DNA from: Sphingomonas paucimobilis NBRC 13935
GTDB taxonomy: Bacteria; Pseudomonadota; Alphaproteobacteria; Sphingomonadales; Sphingomonadaceae
Reading direction: 5' to 3'
Length of the DNA: 64,000 nt
Assembly (NCBI RefSeq): GCF_000739895.2
Contig: NZ_BBJS01000061.1
Coordinates: forward strand, 1-64,000
Shown: in pieces, positions 35,053 to 43,735 of the stretch
How positions within the stretch are numbered: position 1 is the first letter of the stretch
Layout of the letters: the number at the start of each line of letters is the position of its first letter
The notes under the pieces: generated by a model
What the model was told of the DNA's origin: nothing
Seen by the model: only the letters and a program-made list of their open reading frames with translations
Databases searched by the model: none
Program-made: the position numbers and the translations under genes

Positions 35053-35092
35053 AACCGTTTCCATCCGCTCGGTTGCCGTAAGTAACCGTTTC
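35053..35092. promoter_or_regulatory. Two AACCGTTTC sites between regulator 2 and the DUF6644 operon
   Basis: Identical nonamers AACCGTTTC at 35053-35061 and 35084-35092 are 31 bases apart, close to three helical turns, in the 217-base gap between the divergent genes. They differ by one base from the AACCGTTAC sites at 22838 and 25187, which suggests autoregulation or shared control. Confidence 0.45.
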
Positions 35093-35206
35093 AAGATACG
35101 TCGACCGCCGGGCATGTGCTTAAGATTCGCGCCAGTAGGTGGGACGAGGCGCGCGGGAACGAACGTCGCCGGATTCCTACCCTTCACTCATGGGAGAGAC
35201 CGCGCG

Positions 35207-35692
35207 ATGTCCATCGAGACCTTCGGCAACTGGCTCTATGAAACGCCGATCAGCACATCGATCCGCGACATCACCTGGATTATCCCCACGGTGCAGAGCA
35301 TCCACATCCTGGCGATCGCGATCGTCGTCGGATCGGCGCTCGTGTCCGACCTGCGACTGGCGGGGGTGCTGGCGACGGACGAGACACCAGCCACCGTGGT
35401 GCGCCGCTACCTGCCCTGGATGTGGGGGGCGCTGGTCGTGCTGCTGCTGACCGGCATCGTCATGCTGGTCGCGGAGCCGGGACGAACGCTGACCAACACC
35501 GTGTTCTGGATCAAGATGGCACTGGTGCTGTCCGCCTTCGCCCTGACCATGGCGTTCCGCAAGCCGCTGCTCGATCCGCAGTTCCGCATCGATCACGCGC
35601 ACTGGCGCGCGGCGGTGAAACCCGCGGCCTGGGCGTCGCTGGCGATCTGGATCGCGGTGGTCTTCTGCGGCCGCTGGATCGCCTATACCTGA
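35207..35692 (+). CDS. DUF6644-family membrane protein 1
   Basis: A 161-residue inner-membrane protein with four hydrophobic helices: around 25-48, 72-90, 100-116 and 140-160. His33 in SIHILAIAI lies inside the first helix and is conserved in the next gene, making it a candidate heme or metal ligand. The ribosome site GGGAGAG is well placed before ATG 35207. It forms an operon with the neighbour 54 bases downstream. The family has no assigned role; DUF6152 and DUF6644 proteins both occur in this locus. Confidence 0.8.
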   Translation: MSIETFGNWLYETPISTSIRDITWIIPTVQSIHILAIAIVVGSALVSDLRLAGVLATDETPATVVRRYLPWMWGALVVLLLTGIVMLVAEPGRTLTNTVFWIKMALVLSAFALTMAFRKPLLDPQFRIDHAHWRAAVKPAAWASLAIWIAVVFCGRWIAYT

Positions 35693-35746
35693 TCTCCGCC
35701 CCGCCGCATCGATCCGATTTCACCATTTCCTGAAAAGGGGCTCGCC

Positions 35747-36247
35747 ATGTCCTTGGACACGCTGTTCCAGTCGCTCTACGATTCGTCCCTGTCCTCCGCG
35801 ATCCGCGAGAACACCAGCTATTTCCCGTGGCTGGAATCCTTTCACGTGCTGGCGATCACACTGGTATTCGGGACGATCTGCATCGTCGACCTGCGTCTGC
35901 TGGGCTATCGATCGCACCGGCGGGGCGCGCGACAACTGATCGTCGACCTCTTGCCGTTCACCTGGGTCGCATTCGCGGTGGCGGTGGTGACCGGCAGCCT
36001 GCTGTTCGCGTCGAACGCGGTCGCCTATTCGCACAATGCGCAGTTCCAGTGGAAGATGATCGCGATCCTCGCGGCCGGGCTGAATATGGCCGTGTTCCAC
36101 ATGACCGCCTATCGCCGAATCGTGGACTGGGACGACGATGCATCGCCGCCCACCGCGGCGCGGATCGCCGGTGCCGGCTCGCTGATCCTGTGGATGCTGG
36201 TGATCGTGTTCGGGCGCTGGATCGGCTTCACCCTGTCGGTCTTCTGA
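35747..36247 (+). CDS. DUF6644-family membrane protein 2
   Basis: A 166-residue paralogue of the preceding protein with the same opening plan (MSLDTLFQSLYDSSLSSAIR, then SFHVLAITLVFG) and four membrane helices. His33 is at the same position as in the first copy; a further His in MAVFHMTAYRR lies in the third helix and could supply a second axial ligand. Ribosome site AAAAGGGG precedes the ATG. The two copies may form a heterodimer, an inference from their adjacency. Confidence 0.8.
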   Translation: MSLDTLFQSLYDSSLSSAIRENTSYFPWLESFHVLAITLVFGTICIVDLRLLGYRSHRRGARQLIVDLLPFTWVAFAVAVVTGSLLFASNAVAYSHNAQFQWKMIAILAAGLNMAVFHMTAYRRIVDWDDDASPPTAARIAGAGSLILWMLVIVFGRWIGFTLSVF

Positions 36248-36361
36248 AAATCTATCTGAAAAACTCGCGAAAGAACGAATTTTCAAGGCCGCACCGGCCG
36301 CTCCCCTACTTGAACGCCCACAGAATATCCTTGATGGGCGGTCGCGCGGGGGAGCGCCCGT

Positions 36362-36407
36362 CACAGCCCAGGTTTCCGGCGATGTGAAGCATCGTGGGAA
36401 GGCTGTG
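36362..36407. other. Two-tier hairpin between DUF6644 operon and AraC gene
   Basis: CACAGCC (36362-36368) pairs with GGCTGTG (36401-36407), and inside it CGATG-TGAAG-CATCG (36380-36394) forms a second stem. The structure lies between two converging genes (stops at 36247 and 36458), so it may end transcription or be a small structured RNA. Nothing else is seen in this 210-base gap. Confidence 0.4.
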
Positions 36408-36457
36408 GGGGGCACCGCGAGACGTATTAAGGCACGTTTTCGAACGGCCCCTGAGGC

Positions 36458-37522
36458 CTATGGCTTCTTCGCGTAACGCCCCGGCGACACCCCGGTCCAG
36501 TCCTTGAATGCGCGCGAGAAGGTGGCAGTGTCGGAATAGCCGAGCTGCTCCGCCGCCACCGCCAGCGGCAGGTCCGGCGCCTGCAATATTGCCCGTGCCC
36601 GATCCTGCCGCGCCTGCTGCAACAGCGCGCGGAACGACGTGCCCTCCTCCATCAGCCGCCGCCGGAACGAGCGTTCGGACAGGTTGAACTCGGCCGCCAT
36701 CGACGTGCAGTCGACATGCGTGCGGCCCAGGCGACTGGCGATCCGTTCCCGCGCCCGCGCGACCAGGCTGCGATGCGACGGCGCACCCGGCCCCATCAGG
36801 TCGAGGAGATGCGTCTCCAGGATCGTGCGCAACCGGTCGTCCTCCGCCCGTGCCGCACTGGAGAAGGGCCGGTCGAGATCCTCGTTGCGGATCACCAACT
36901 GGTTGGCGACCTGATTGCCCAGCACGGGCGCGCGGAAGAACTGCGCCAGCCGGTCTTCCCGCCCGACGATCGAATGTTCGAAATGGACGCGCTGCGGGCT
37001 CCACTTGCTGGTCGCCAGTTGGCGCACCACGGTGACGATGCCGGCGAGCGTGAATTCCGCATCCTGCCGCCGTGGCCAGATGCCCGGATCTTCGATGCGA
37101 TAGCTGTAGGTCGTGACGTCGCTGTCGGTTTCCATGTCCAGGAGCGTGCGGGTCTGCAACCGGCTCTGGAACAGCGTCAGCGAGCCGAGCGCCGCGCGCA
37201 TCGTGCCGCCCGCCCGCAGCAGCGCCTGGAACAGCCCCAGTTCGGTCAGCCCGAACCGGGCGCCCATCTCCAGCCCCAGATACGGTTCGTCATACTTGTC
37301 GGCGGCATGTTCGATCAGCGCGATATAGCGATGGAGCGGTGCCCGCTCGTACGGGGTCGCGATCTGCGACAGGAAGAAGCCATGGTCGCGGAGCAGCGGT
37401 TCGATCCGCCGGTCGGCAGCTTGCAGCACGTTGACCAGTGCCGTCAGGAACAGAAGGCGGATGGTCGCCTGTTCCGGGTCGCCCTTCGTCATGGATGACG
37501 GCTCGTCTCGTTCCTCGGTCAT
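36458..37522 (-). CDS. AraC-family transcription regulator (Arabinose_bd type)
   Basis: A 354-residue regulator. The N-terminal half (about 20-230) is the ligand domain of the OruR/ArgR-like AraC subgroup (TALVNVLQAADRRIEPLLRD, LGLEMGARFGLTELGLFQAL). The C-terminal two helix-turn-helix motifs are complete (DCTSMAAEFNLSERSFRRRL, LAVAAEQLGYSDTATFSRAF) with the typical end WTGVSPGRYAKKP. It is divergent from the cyclodeaminase-RidA-oxidoreductase genes and is the likely activator of that amine catabolic set. The start at 37522 is chosen because longer frames run into the neighbour. Confidence 0.88.
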   Translation of the reverse strand: MTEERDEPSSMTKGDPEQATIRLLFLTALVNVLQAADRRIEPLLRDHGFFLSQIATPYERAPLHRYIALIEHAADKYDEPYLGLEMGARFGLTELGLFQALLRAGGTMRAALGSLTLFQSRLQTRTLLDMETDSDVTTYSYRIEDPGIWPRRQDAEFTLAGIVTVVRQLATSKWSPQRVHFEHSIVGREDRLAQFFRAPVLGNQVANQLVIRNEDLDRPFSSAARAEDDRLRTILETHLLDLMGPGAPSHRSLVARARERIASRLGRTHVDCTSMAAEFNLSERSFRRRLMEEGTSFRALLQQARQDRARAILQAPDLPLAVAAEQLGYSDTATFSRAFKDWTGVSPGRYAKKP

Positions 37523-37684
37523 GGCCCTCCAACCCTCTAGCTGGCCGATTTTGCAAAGGTGGCAACCACCTTGGCAATTCATCTCGTTCCTGCGGCTTGG
37601 GACAGTGATGCCCACTTCGGCACGTCCCGGCCGGCGGTCCGATCGTCGGTCCGCACCGGACCTGCGACCAACAATGTGGACGAC

Positions 37685-38821
37685 ATGGGCGGCACAACCA
37701 AGATCAATTTTATCTATCTTTCCGAACCCGATATGATCCGCGCCGGGGTGACGGACATGCCCGCCTGCGTCGATGCGATGGAGGAGATGTTCGCTCTGCT
37801 CCACCGGGGCGATTATCGCATGGCCGGCGCGAACAACAATTCGCACGGATCGATCGTGATGTTCCCCGAACACTCGCCGTTCCCGACCATGCCCAAGCCG
37901 ACCACCGATCGCCGCTTCATGGCGATGCCCGCCTATCTGGGCGGCAGTTTCGGTACCGCAGGCATGAAATGGTACGGATCCAACATCGCCAATCGTGACA
38001 AGGGGCTGCCGCGCTCCATCCTGATGTTCATCCTGAACGATGCCGACACGGGGGCGCCGTTGGCGGTGATGTCCGCCAACCTGCTGTCCGCCTATCGCAC
38101 CGGCGCGATACCGGGAGTGGGTGCGCGCCATCTGGCACGACGGGATTCGCGTGTCGTCGGCATCGTCGGTCCCGGTGTGATGGCCCGCACCTCGCTCGCC
38201 GCGTTCATGGCGGTGTGCCCGCGAATCGACACGGTGAAGGTGAAGGGGCGAGGCAAGGCCAGTCTGGATGCCTTCACCGCCTGGATCGCGGAGACCTTTC
38301 CGCAGATCGCCGTCGAGATCGTCGACAGCGACGAGGCGGCGGTGCGCGGTTCCGACATCGTCACCTTCTGCGCCTCGGTCCCGACCGGCGATCCGGCGCG
38401 CTACCCGATCGTGCGCCGCGAGTGGGTGGCGCCCGGCACCTTCCTGGCGATGCCCGCCCCATGCAACATCGATGTAGGGATGGAGGCGCCGGAAATCCGC
38501 AAGGTGCTGGACAATACCGGCTTGTACGAGGCGTGGCATGAGGAGGTGCCGACCCCCGCCCACGCCATATTCCCGGCGGTCGGCATCCGCTTCCTCGACC
38601 TGATCGCGCAAGGGCGCATCGCGCCCGGCACGCTGGAGGATCTCGGCGCGATCGTGGCGGGCGACACCCCCGGCCGCCGGGACGACGAGGAGATCATCAT
38701 CCTGTCGGTCGGCGGCATGCCGGTGGAGGACGTCGCCTGGGGCACCGTCGTCTATCGCAATGCGATCGAACGCGGGATCGGCGTCGAGCTGAACCTCTGG
38801 GACACGCCGGCACTGCGCTGA
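37685..38821 (+). CDS. Ornithine cyclodeaminase/mu-crystallin family protein
   Basis: A 378-residue NAD-binding protein of the ornithine cyclodeaminase family, with substrate and cofactor segments MKWYGSNIANRDKGLPRSIL, LLSAYRTGAIPGVGARHLAR and VVGIVGPGVMARTSLAAFM (GxGxxA-like Rossmann turn). Members deaminate, reduce imines or act as tyramine-oxidase-associated subunits. Here it is followed at once by RidA and an FAD oxidoreductase, which fits formation and handling of an imine from an amine or amino acid. ATG 37685 is used; its ribosome site is weak. Confidence 0.8.
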   Translation: MGGTTKINFIYLSEPDMIRAGVTDMPACVDAMEEMFALLHRGDYRMAGANNNSHGSIVMFPEHSPFPTMPKPTTDRRFMAMPAYLGGSFGTAGMKWYGSNIANRDKGLPRSILMFILNDADTGAPLAVMSANLLSAYRTGAIPGVGARHLARRDSRVVGIVGPGVMARTSLAAFMAVCPRIDTVKVKGRGKASLDAFTAWIAETFPQIAVEIVDSDEAAVRGSDIVTFCASVPTGDPARYPIVRREWVAPGTFLAMPAPCNIDVGMEAPEIRKVLDNTGLYEAWHEEVPTPAHAIFPAVGIRFLDLIAQGRIAPGTLEDLGAIVAGDTPGRRDDEEIIILSVGGMPVEDVAWGTVVYRNAIERGIGVELNLWDTPALR

Positions 38822-38846
38822 CCCCCCTCATCATCGGGCAGATACC

Positions 38847-39269
38847 ATGACGACCATTACCAAGATCAAGACCGGCTCCTGGTTCGAGGAGCATGGCAGT
38901 TATTCGCGCATCGTCGCGGTCGACAACCTCATCTTCGTGTCCAATACCGCCGGCCGTAATCCCCGGACCAAGCTGATCCCGGAGGACGTGACGGAGCAGA
39001 CAATGCAGGTGCTGGCGAATATCGAGGGGGCGCTGGCCTCTGTCGATGCAGTGCTGGCCGACGTGGTCGCCGTGCGGGTTTTCGTGCAGTCTCCGCAGGA
39101 CGTGGAGACGGTGATGACCGCCTATGGCAAGCGGATGCGCGGGATCAACCCGACGCTGACCATGACGTGCCCGCCGCTGGGTTCGACGGAATACAAGGTC
39201 GAGATCGAGGTGACGGCCTATCGCGGCGCATCGACCGCGACCGTCACCGAACGCACCATCGCGCTCTGA
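38847..39269 (+). CDS. RidA-family protein (reactive imine/enamine deaminase)
   Basis: A 140-residue member of the RidA/YjgF family: VAVDNLIFVSNTAGRNPRT, ANIEGALASVDAVLADVV, AVRVFVQSPQD and KVEIEVTAYRG. RidA proteins hydrolyse reactive imines released by PLP- or flavin-dependent enzymes. The position between the cyclodeaminase-like gene (26-base gap) and the FAD oxidoreductase (14-base gap) supports that role. The usual Arg of the active site is possibly the Arg in MRGINPTLTMTCPPL. Confidence 0.88.
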   Translation: MTTITKIKTGSWFEEHGSYSRIVAVDNLIFVSNTAGRNPRTKLIPEDVTEQTMQVLANIEGALASVDAVLADVVAVRVFVQSPQDVETVMTAYGKRMRGINPTLTMTCPPLGSTEYKVEIEVTAYRGASTATVTERTIAL

Positions 39270-39283
39270 CGGGGCCGCACCGG

Positions 39284-40576
39284 ATGGGCCCCGCGATCAC
39301 CCCTGTTACCACCTCGCCCACCCTGCCGGCGGCGACCACGGTAGTCGTCATCGGCGGCGGCATTGTCGGCCTGATGGCGGCATTGACGCTCGCCGAACGG
39401 GGCATACCCGTGACGGTGATCGAGAAGGGCCGGATCGCCGGCGAACAGTCGTCGCGCAACCTGGGCTGGGTTCGTAAGACGAGCCGCGGCCCGCGCGACG
39501 TGCCGCTCGCCGCCGAATCCGATCGGCTCTGGGCGCGGATGCACGAGCGGGTCGGCGCCGATGTCGGCTATCGCCGGGCCGGCATCCTCTACGCCGCGCG
39601 TACGGAGGCGGAGATGGCCCCGCACGAGACATGGCTCGAATCCGTGCGCGACCTTTCGCTTGATTCGCGATTGCTGTCGGCGCGGGAGATCGACGCGATG
39701 GCGCCGGGGGGCACGGGTCGCTGGGTCGGCGGCATCTGCACGCCGTCGGACGGCCGGGCCGAACCGACGCTCGCCGCCAGCGCGATCGCGACGGCGGCGC
39801 TGGCCAAGGGTGCATTGATCGTGGAGAATTGCGCGGTCCGCACCCTGTCACTGGCCGGCGGCAGGGTGGCGGGCGTCGTGACGGAGCATGGTGAAGTCCG
39901 CTGCGACCAGGTGCTGCTCGCAGGCGGTGTATGGTCGCGGCGGTTTCTCGGCCATCTCGGCATCCCGCTGCTGACGCTGCCGCTCGTCGCCTCCGTCCTG
40001 CGCACCGCGCCGATGGAGGGGCCGACCGACATGGCGCTGGGCGCCCCCGATTTCTCGTTCCGCAAGCGGCTGGACGGCGGCTATACGATCACGCAGCGTG
40101 GGGCGCTGTTCGCGCCGCTGACGCTCGACCATCTGTTGATCGGGTTGCGCTACCTGCCGACGCTGCGCGCCCAGTGGCACAATCTGCGCGTGGCGGTGAC
40201 GCGGGATTTCCTCGACGATCTGCGCCTCGGCCGCCGCTGGACCGCGGACACCGTCTCGCCGTTCGAGCGGCTGCGCACGATCGATCCGCCGGTCAACGCC
40301 GGCCTGAATGCGGAGGCGATGCGGAATCTGATTGCGGCATGGCCGGTCTTCGCCGAGGCGCGCATCGCACAGACCTGGGCGGGGATGATCGACGTGACGC
40401 CGGATTCGCTGCCGGTGATCGCGCCCGTCGCCAAAATCCCGGGTCTGACGCTCGCTACCGGCTTTTCCGGCCATGGTTTCGGCACAGCCCCGGCGGCAGG
40501 GCAACTTGCCGCCGATCTGGTCACGGGGGCGACGCCGTTGCTCGACCCCGCCCCCTATCGCCCCGACCGATTCTAA
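39284..40576 (+). CDS. FAD-dependent amine/amino-acid oxidoreductase (DAO/DadA type)
   Basis: A 430-residue flavoprotein. VVVIGGGIVGLMAALTLAER near residue 18 is the FAD dinucleotide fold, EQSSRNLGWVRKTSR is typical of this DAO subgroup, and the C-terminal LATGFSGHGFGTAPAAGQLA closes the flavin site. It probably oxidises a primary or secondary amine or a D-amino acid to an imine. The gene order with RidA, a cyclodeaminase-like protein, an aldehyde dehydrogenase and a permease fits an amine route ending in an acid. It converges on the aldehyde dehydrogenase gene with nine bases between stops. Confidence 0.83.
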   Translation: MGPAITPVTTSPTLPAATTVVVIGGGIVGLMAALTLAERGIPVTVIEKGRIAGEQSSRNLGWVRKTSRGPRDVPLAAESDRLWARMHERVGADVGYRRAGILYAARTEAEMAPHETWLESVRDLSLDSRLLSAREIDAMAPGGTGRWVGGICTPSDGRAEPTLAASAIATAALAKGALIVENCAVRTLSLAGGRVAGVVTEHGEVRCDQVLLAGGVWSRRFLGHLGIPLLTLPLVASVLRTAPMEGPTDMALGAPDFSFRKRLDGGYTITQRGALFAPLTLDHLLIGLRYLPTLRAQWHNLRVAVTRDFLDDLRLGRRWTADTVSPFERLRTIDPPVNAGLNAEAMRNLIAAWPVFAEARIAQTWAGMIDVTPDSLPVIAPVAKIPGLTLATGFSGHGFGTAPAAGQLAADLVTGATPLLDPAPYRPDRF

Positions 40577-40585
40577 CCGCGTCGT

Positions 40586-42091
40586 TCAGCGCATCGCGGC
40601 GGCCGGATCGAGCCGCATGCACACCGCCTTAGGCTCGGTGAAGGCGTGGACGGCGGCAGTGCCGAACTCGCGGCCCAGACCCGACAGGCCGGTGCCGCCG
40701 AACGGCATCGCCAGATCAAGGACGTTATGGGTGTTCAGCCACACCGTCCCGGCATCGATCCGGTCGGCGAGCAGGTGCGCGCGGTCGAGATTGCGGGTCC
40801 AGATGCTCGCGCCCAGCCCGAATGGCGTGTCGTTGGCCATCGTCACCAGCTCCGCCGGATCGTCGACGCGCACCGCGCAGACCACGGGACCGAAAATCTC
40901 CTCGCGCATCACGGACATGTCGCGCGCGGTGCCGCCGAGCACCGTGGGCTTGTAGAACCAGCCGGCGCCCTCCGCCGCCTCCCCCCCGGCGATTGCCACG
41001 GCACCCTCGGCCAGTCCGCGCGCAACGATGCCGCCGACGCGGTCGCGCTGTTGCGACGAGACCAGCGGACCGACCTGCGTCGCCGGGTCGAAGGCAGAGC
41101 CAAGCCTGAGGTCGCGCGCAATCGATGCCACCCCCTCCATCACCCGGTCGAACACCGGCGCCTCGACCAGCAGGCGCGATCCGGCGGTGCAGATCTGCCC
41201 GGAATTTGAGAAGATCGCCGCCGCCGCGCCGGGAATTGCCCGCTCCAGATCGGCATCGGCCAGCACGATCGTCGGCGACTTGCCGCCCAGTTCCAAGGTG
41301 GTGCGCTTCATCGTGGCGGCGGCGGCGGCCTGGATGCGCTGCCCCGTCGCGGTCGACCCGGTGAAGGCAATCTTGCGGACCAGCGGGTGGCTGACCAGCG
41401 CGGCCCCGACGTCATGGCCATATCCGGTGACGATGTTCACCGCACCGGCCGGGAATCCCGCCTCGACGATCAACTCGCCCAGCCGCAACGTGGTGAGCGA
41501 GGTTTCCTCGGAAGGTTTCAGCACCACGGTGCAGCCGAACGCGATCGCCGGCGCGATCTTCTGGATCGCCTGGCCGATCGGAAAATTCCACGGCGTGATC
41601 CCGGCAACGACACCGACCGGCCGCCGCTCCGTATAGGCACGGTACAGCGCCGGCTCCTCGACCAGCGGGGACAGGGCGACATATTCACCCGCGATCTTGG
41701 AGGCCCAGCCCCCGAAATAGCGCAGGCCGTCGATCGTGAACTGCAGGTCGATCGCCCGGGTCACGCCGAGGAGCTTGCCGCTGTCGAGCGACTCCAGCAC
41801 CGCCAGTTCCTCGCGATGCGCCTCCACCAGCAGCGCCAGCCGTTCGAGCAGCCGGCCGCGATCGATCGGGCGTAACCCGCGCCAAGCGTCGCTTTCGAAA
41901 CAGCGATGCGCGGCGGCCACGGCGCGCTCGACATCGGCTTCGCCGCAGGCGGGGATCGCCATGATCGTCCGCCCGGTCGCGGGGTCAACCGCGTCGATGG
42001 TCCGCCCGGGCTGCAAGGCGGGGACCAGCGCACCGTCGAGCAGCAGCAGTCCCTGAGGCAGCCGGACCGGCGGGTGGGTGGGTTCGTTCAT
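40586..42091 (-). CDS. NAD(P)-dependent aldehyde dehydrogenase
   Basis: A 501-residue aldehyde dehydrogenase: PWNFPIGQAIQKIAPAIAFG, cofactor loop FTGSTATGQ, catalytic Glu in LELGGKSPTIVL, catalytic Cys in SNSGQICTAGSRL and the C-terminal MPFGGTGLSGLGREFGTAA. It likely oxidises the aldehyde made by the nearby amine oxidoreductase. The start chosen (ATG 42091) follows GGAG by a good distance; a start at 42118 would overlap the permease stop by four bases. It probably shares a transcript with the APC permease. Confidence 0.9.
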   Translation of the reverse strand: MNEPTHPPVRLPQGLLLLDGALVPALQPGRTIDAVDPATGRTIMAIPACGEADVERAVAAAHRCFESDAWRGLRPIDRGRLLERLALLVEAHREELAVLESLDSGKLLGVTRAIDLQFTIDGLRYFGGWASKIAGEYVALSPLVEEPALYRAYTERRPVGVVAGITPWNFPIGQAIQKIAPAIAFGCTVVLKPSEETSLTTLRLGELIVEAGFPAGAVNIVTGYGHDVGAALVSHPLVRKIAFTGSTATGQRIQAAAAATMKRTTLELGGKSPTIVLADADLERAIPGAAAAIFSNSGQICTAGSRLLVEAPVFDRVMEGVASIARDLRLGSAFDPATQVGPLVSSQQRDRVGGIVARGLAEGAVAIAGGEAAEGAGWFYKPTVLGGTARDMSVMREEIFGPVVCAVRVDDPAELVTMANDTPFGLGASIWTRNLDRAHLLADRIDAGTVWLNTHNVLDLAMPFGGTGLSGLGREFGTAAVHAFTEPKAVCMRLDPAAAMR

Positions 42092-42114
42092 GGCGGTCTC
42101 CGATACGGTCAGGG

Positions 42115-43614
42115 TCATGCGCGCACCCCGATGGCAGCGGCGGGCGGCACGTCGCGCTCCGCCTCGACATGGGTCGAGCCGACGCGGGCATAGAGGTCGG
42201 GCCGGCGGGTGCGCAGGTAGAGTCCGTGCACCACCCCGCCCACCGCGAGCGGCAGGAACAGGAACGGCAGGTCGTTGACGATGCGCAGTGTCGTGCCGGT
42301 CAGCGTCGAATAATTGGCGAGCGACAGATAGGTCGCGATCGCGATCAACACCCCGCCGACGAATGGCGCCACCGTCTTGCCCGGTGACATCTCCCCCCGC
42401 CGCGCGAAGAAGATCGGCACCGACAGCGAAGTGGTGGTCAACAGCAGCATCAGCCCGACCGCGCCCATCGACGACAGGCTGGTGGCAAGGCTGAGCAGCG
42501 GATCGAGCCCCGCTAGCGCGAACGCGCCAGCGATCAGCGCCAGCGTCGCGGTCAGCAGGATGCACGCAGCCGAGGGCGAGCCGTGCGTCGCATGGACTCT
42601 GCCCAGCGGCGCGGGCAGCAATCCGTCGCGGGCCAGCGCGAACAGGTAACGGGTGATGTTGTTGAAGAAGCCCAGCATCGCTGCAAATAGGCTGGTGATC
42701 GTCAGCAGGCTCAGCACGTCGCGGCCGATCGTGCCCAGATAGTGCTGGGCGACGTTGCTCACCAGCCGGCCGGGATCGGCGCCCGCTACCGCCTTCACGT
42801 CGCCCGGCGCGATGCTGAGCACCAGGCACCAGGACGACAGGACATAGAAGGTGCCCAGGATCAGGATCGCGCCATAGGTCGCGCGTGGCACGCTGGTCTC
42901 GCGGTCGCGCGCCTCCTCCTGATAGATCGCGGTCGCCTCGAACCCGATGCAGCCGTTGATCGCGTAGATGACGGAGATGCCCAGGCCGGGCGCCAACACC
43001 GCGCCGGGCGTGAAGCCGGTGAAGTCCAGCCCCGCCCACCCCCGCGAATAGAGGATGGCGGCGTCGAGGATCAGGATGACGGCCACTTCGAGGAGCAGCG
43101 CGACCGTCAGCACCTTCGCCGCCATCGTGATCTTGTGATAGCCGAGCCAGGCGATGATCGCGATGCTGATCGCGGCCCACATCTCCCACCGGGTGGCGAT
43201 ACCGAACAGATGCTGCACGAAATCACCGGCGAAGAAGCACAGCGCGCCCAGTACGGACGACGCCGCGCAGACATAGGCGACCACCGCGACATAGGCGGCG
43301 GCGATCCCCGCCTCCTTGTTGATGCTGGCGGCTATATAGGCATAGAAGGCGCCGGCGTTGCGGATGTGCGGAATCATCCGGACATAGCCGACCGCGAACA
43401 GCATCATCGCGCCGCACACGAGGAGTAGCGTACCGGGCATCCCCGCGCCGTTGCCGAACGCCAGCGCGAGCGGCACCAGCCCGGCCAGCACCCCCATGGG
43501 CGCCGCGCAGGCGAGGATCATGAAGACGATATCGGTGCTGCCCAACATGCCCGGCAGCAGGCCGTTGCGCGAGGGGACGTCGCTGGAAAGAGGGGACGCG
43601 TCGACTCTGGTCAT
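42115..43614 (-). CDS. APC-family amino acid/amine permease
   Basis: A 499-residue inner-membrane transporter with about 12 helices. The first (STDIVFMILACAAPMGVLAG) and the sixth region (ISVIYAINGCIGFEATAIYQEEARD) are typical of the APC superfamily, with the unwound GxG helix. It should import the amine or amino acid used by the adjacent dehydrogenase and oxidoreductase. The gene lies upstream of the aldehyde dehydrogenase in the same direction. The exact substrate is unknown. Confidence 0.88.
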   Translation of the reverse strand: MTRVDASPLSSDVPSRNGLLPGMLGSTDIVFMILACAAPMGVLAGLVPLALAFGNGAGMPGTLLLVCGAMMLFAVGYVRMIPHIRNAGAFYAYIAASINKEAGIAAAYVAVVAYVCAASSVLGALCFFAGDFVQHLFGIATRWEMWAAISIAIIAWLGYHKITMAAKVLTVALLLEVAVILILDAAILYSRGWAGLDFTGFTPGAVLAPGLGISVIYAINGCIGFEATAIYQEEARDRETSVPRATYGAILILGTFYVLSSWCLVLSIAPGDVKAVAGADPGRLVSNVAQHYLGTIGRDVLSLLTITSLFAAMLGFFNNITRYLFALARDGLLPAPLGRVHATHGSPSAACILLTATLALIAGAFALAGLDPLLSLATSLSSMGAVGLMLLLTTTSLSVPIFFARRGEMSPGKTVAPFVGGVLIAIATYLSLANYSTLTGTTLRIVNDLPFLFLPLAVGGVVHGLYLRTRRPDLYARVGSTHVEAERDVPPAAAIGVRA

Positions 43615-43735
43615 GAAAGCACTGTCGCTCCTGAAGACATGCCCGGGCCTTCTGACCGGAAGCGGCGAGCATCCGCCGACGTGCCCGGCCGCGACATGGC
43701 ACTTGTGGCCGCCAACATGGCAGTTCCGGCCATCG

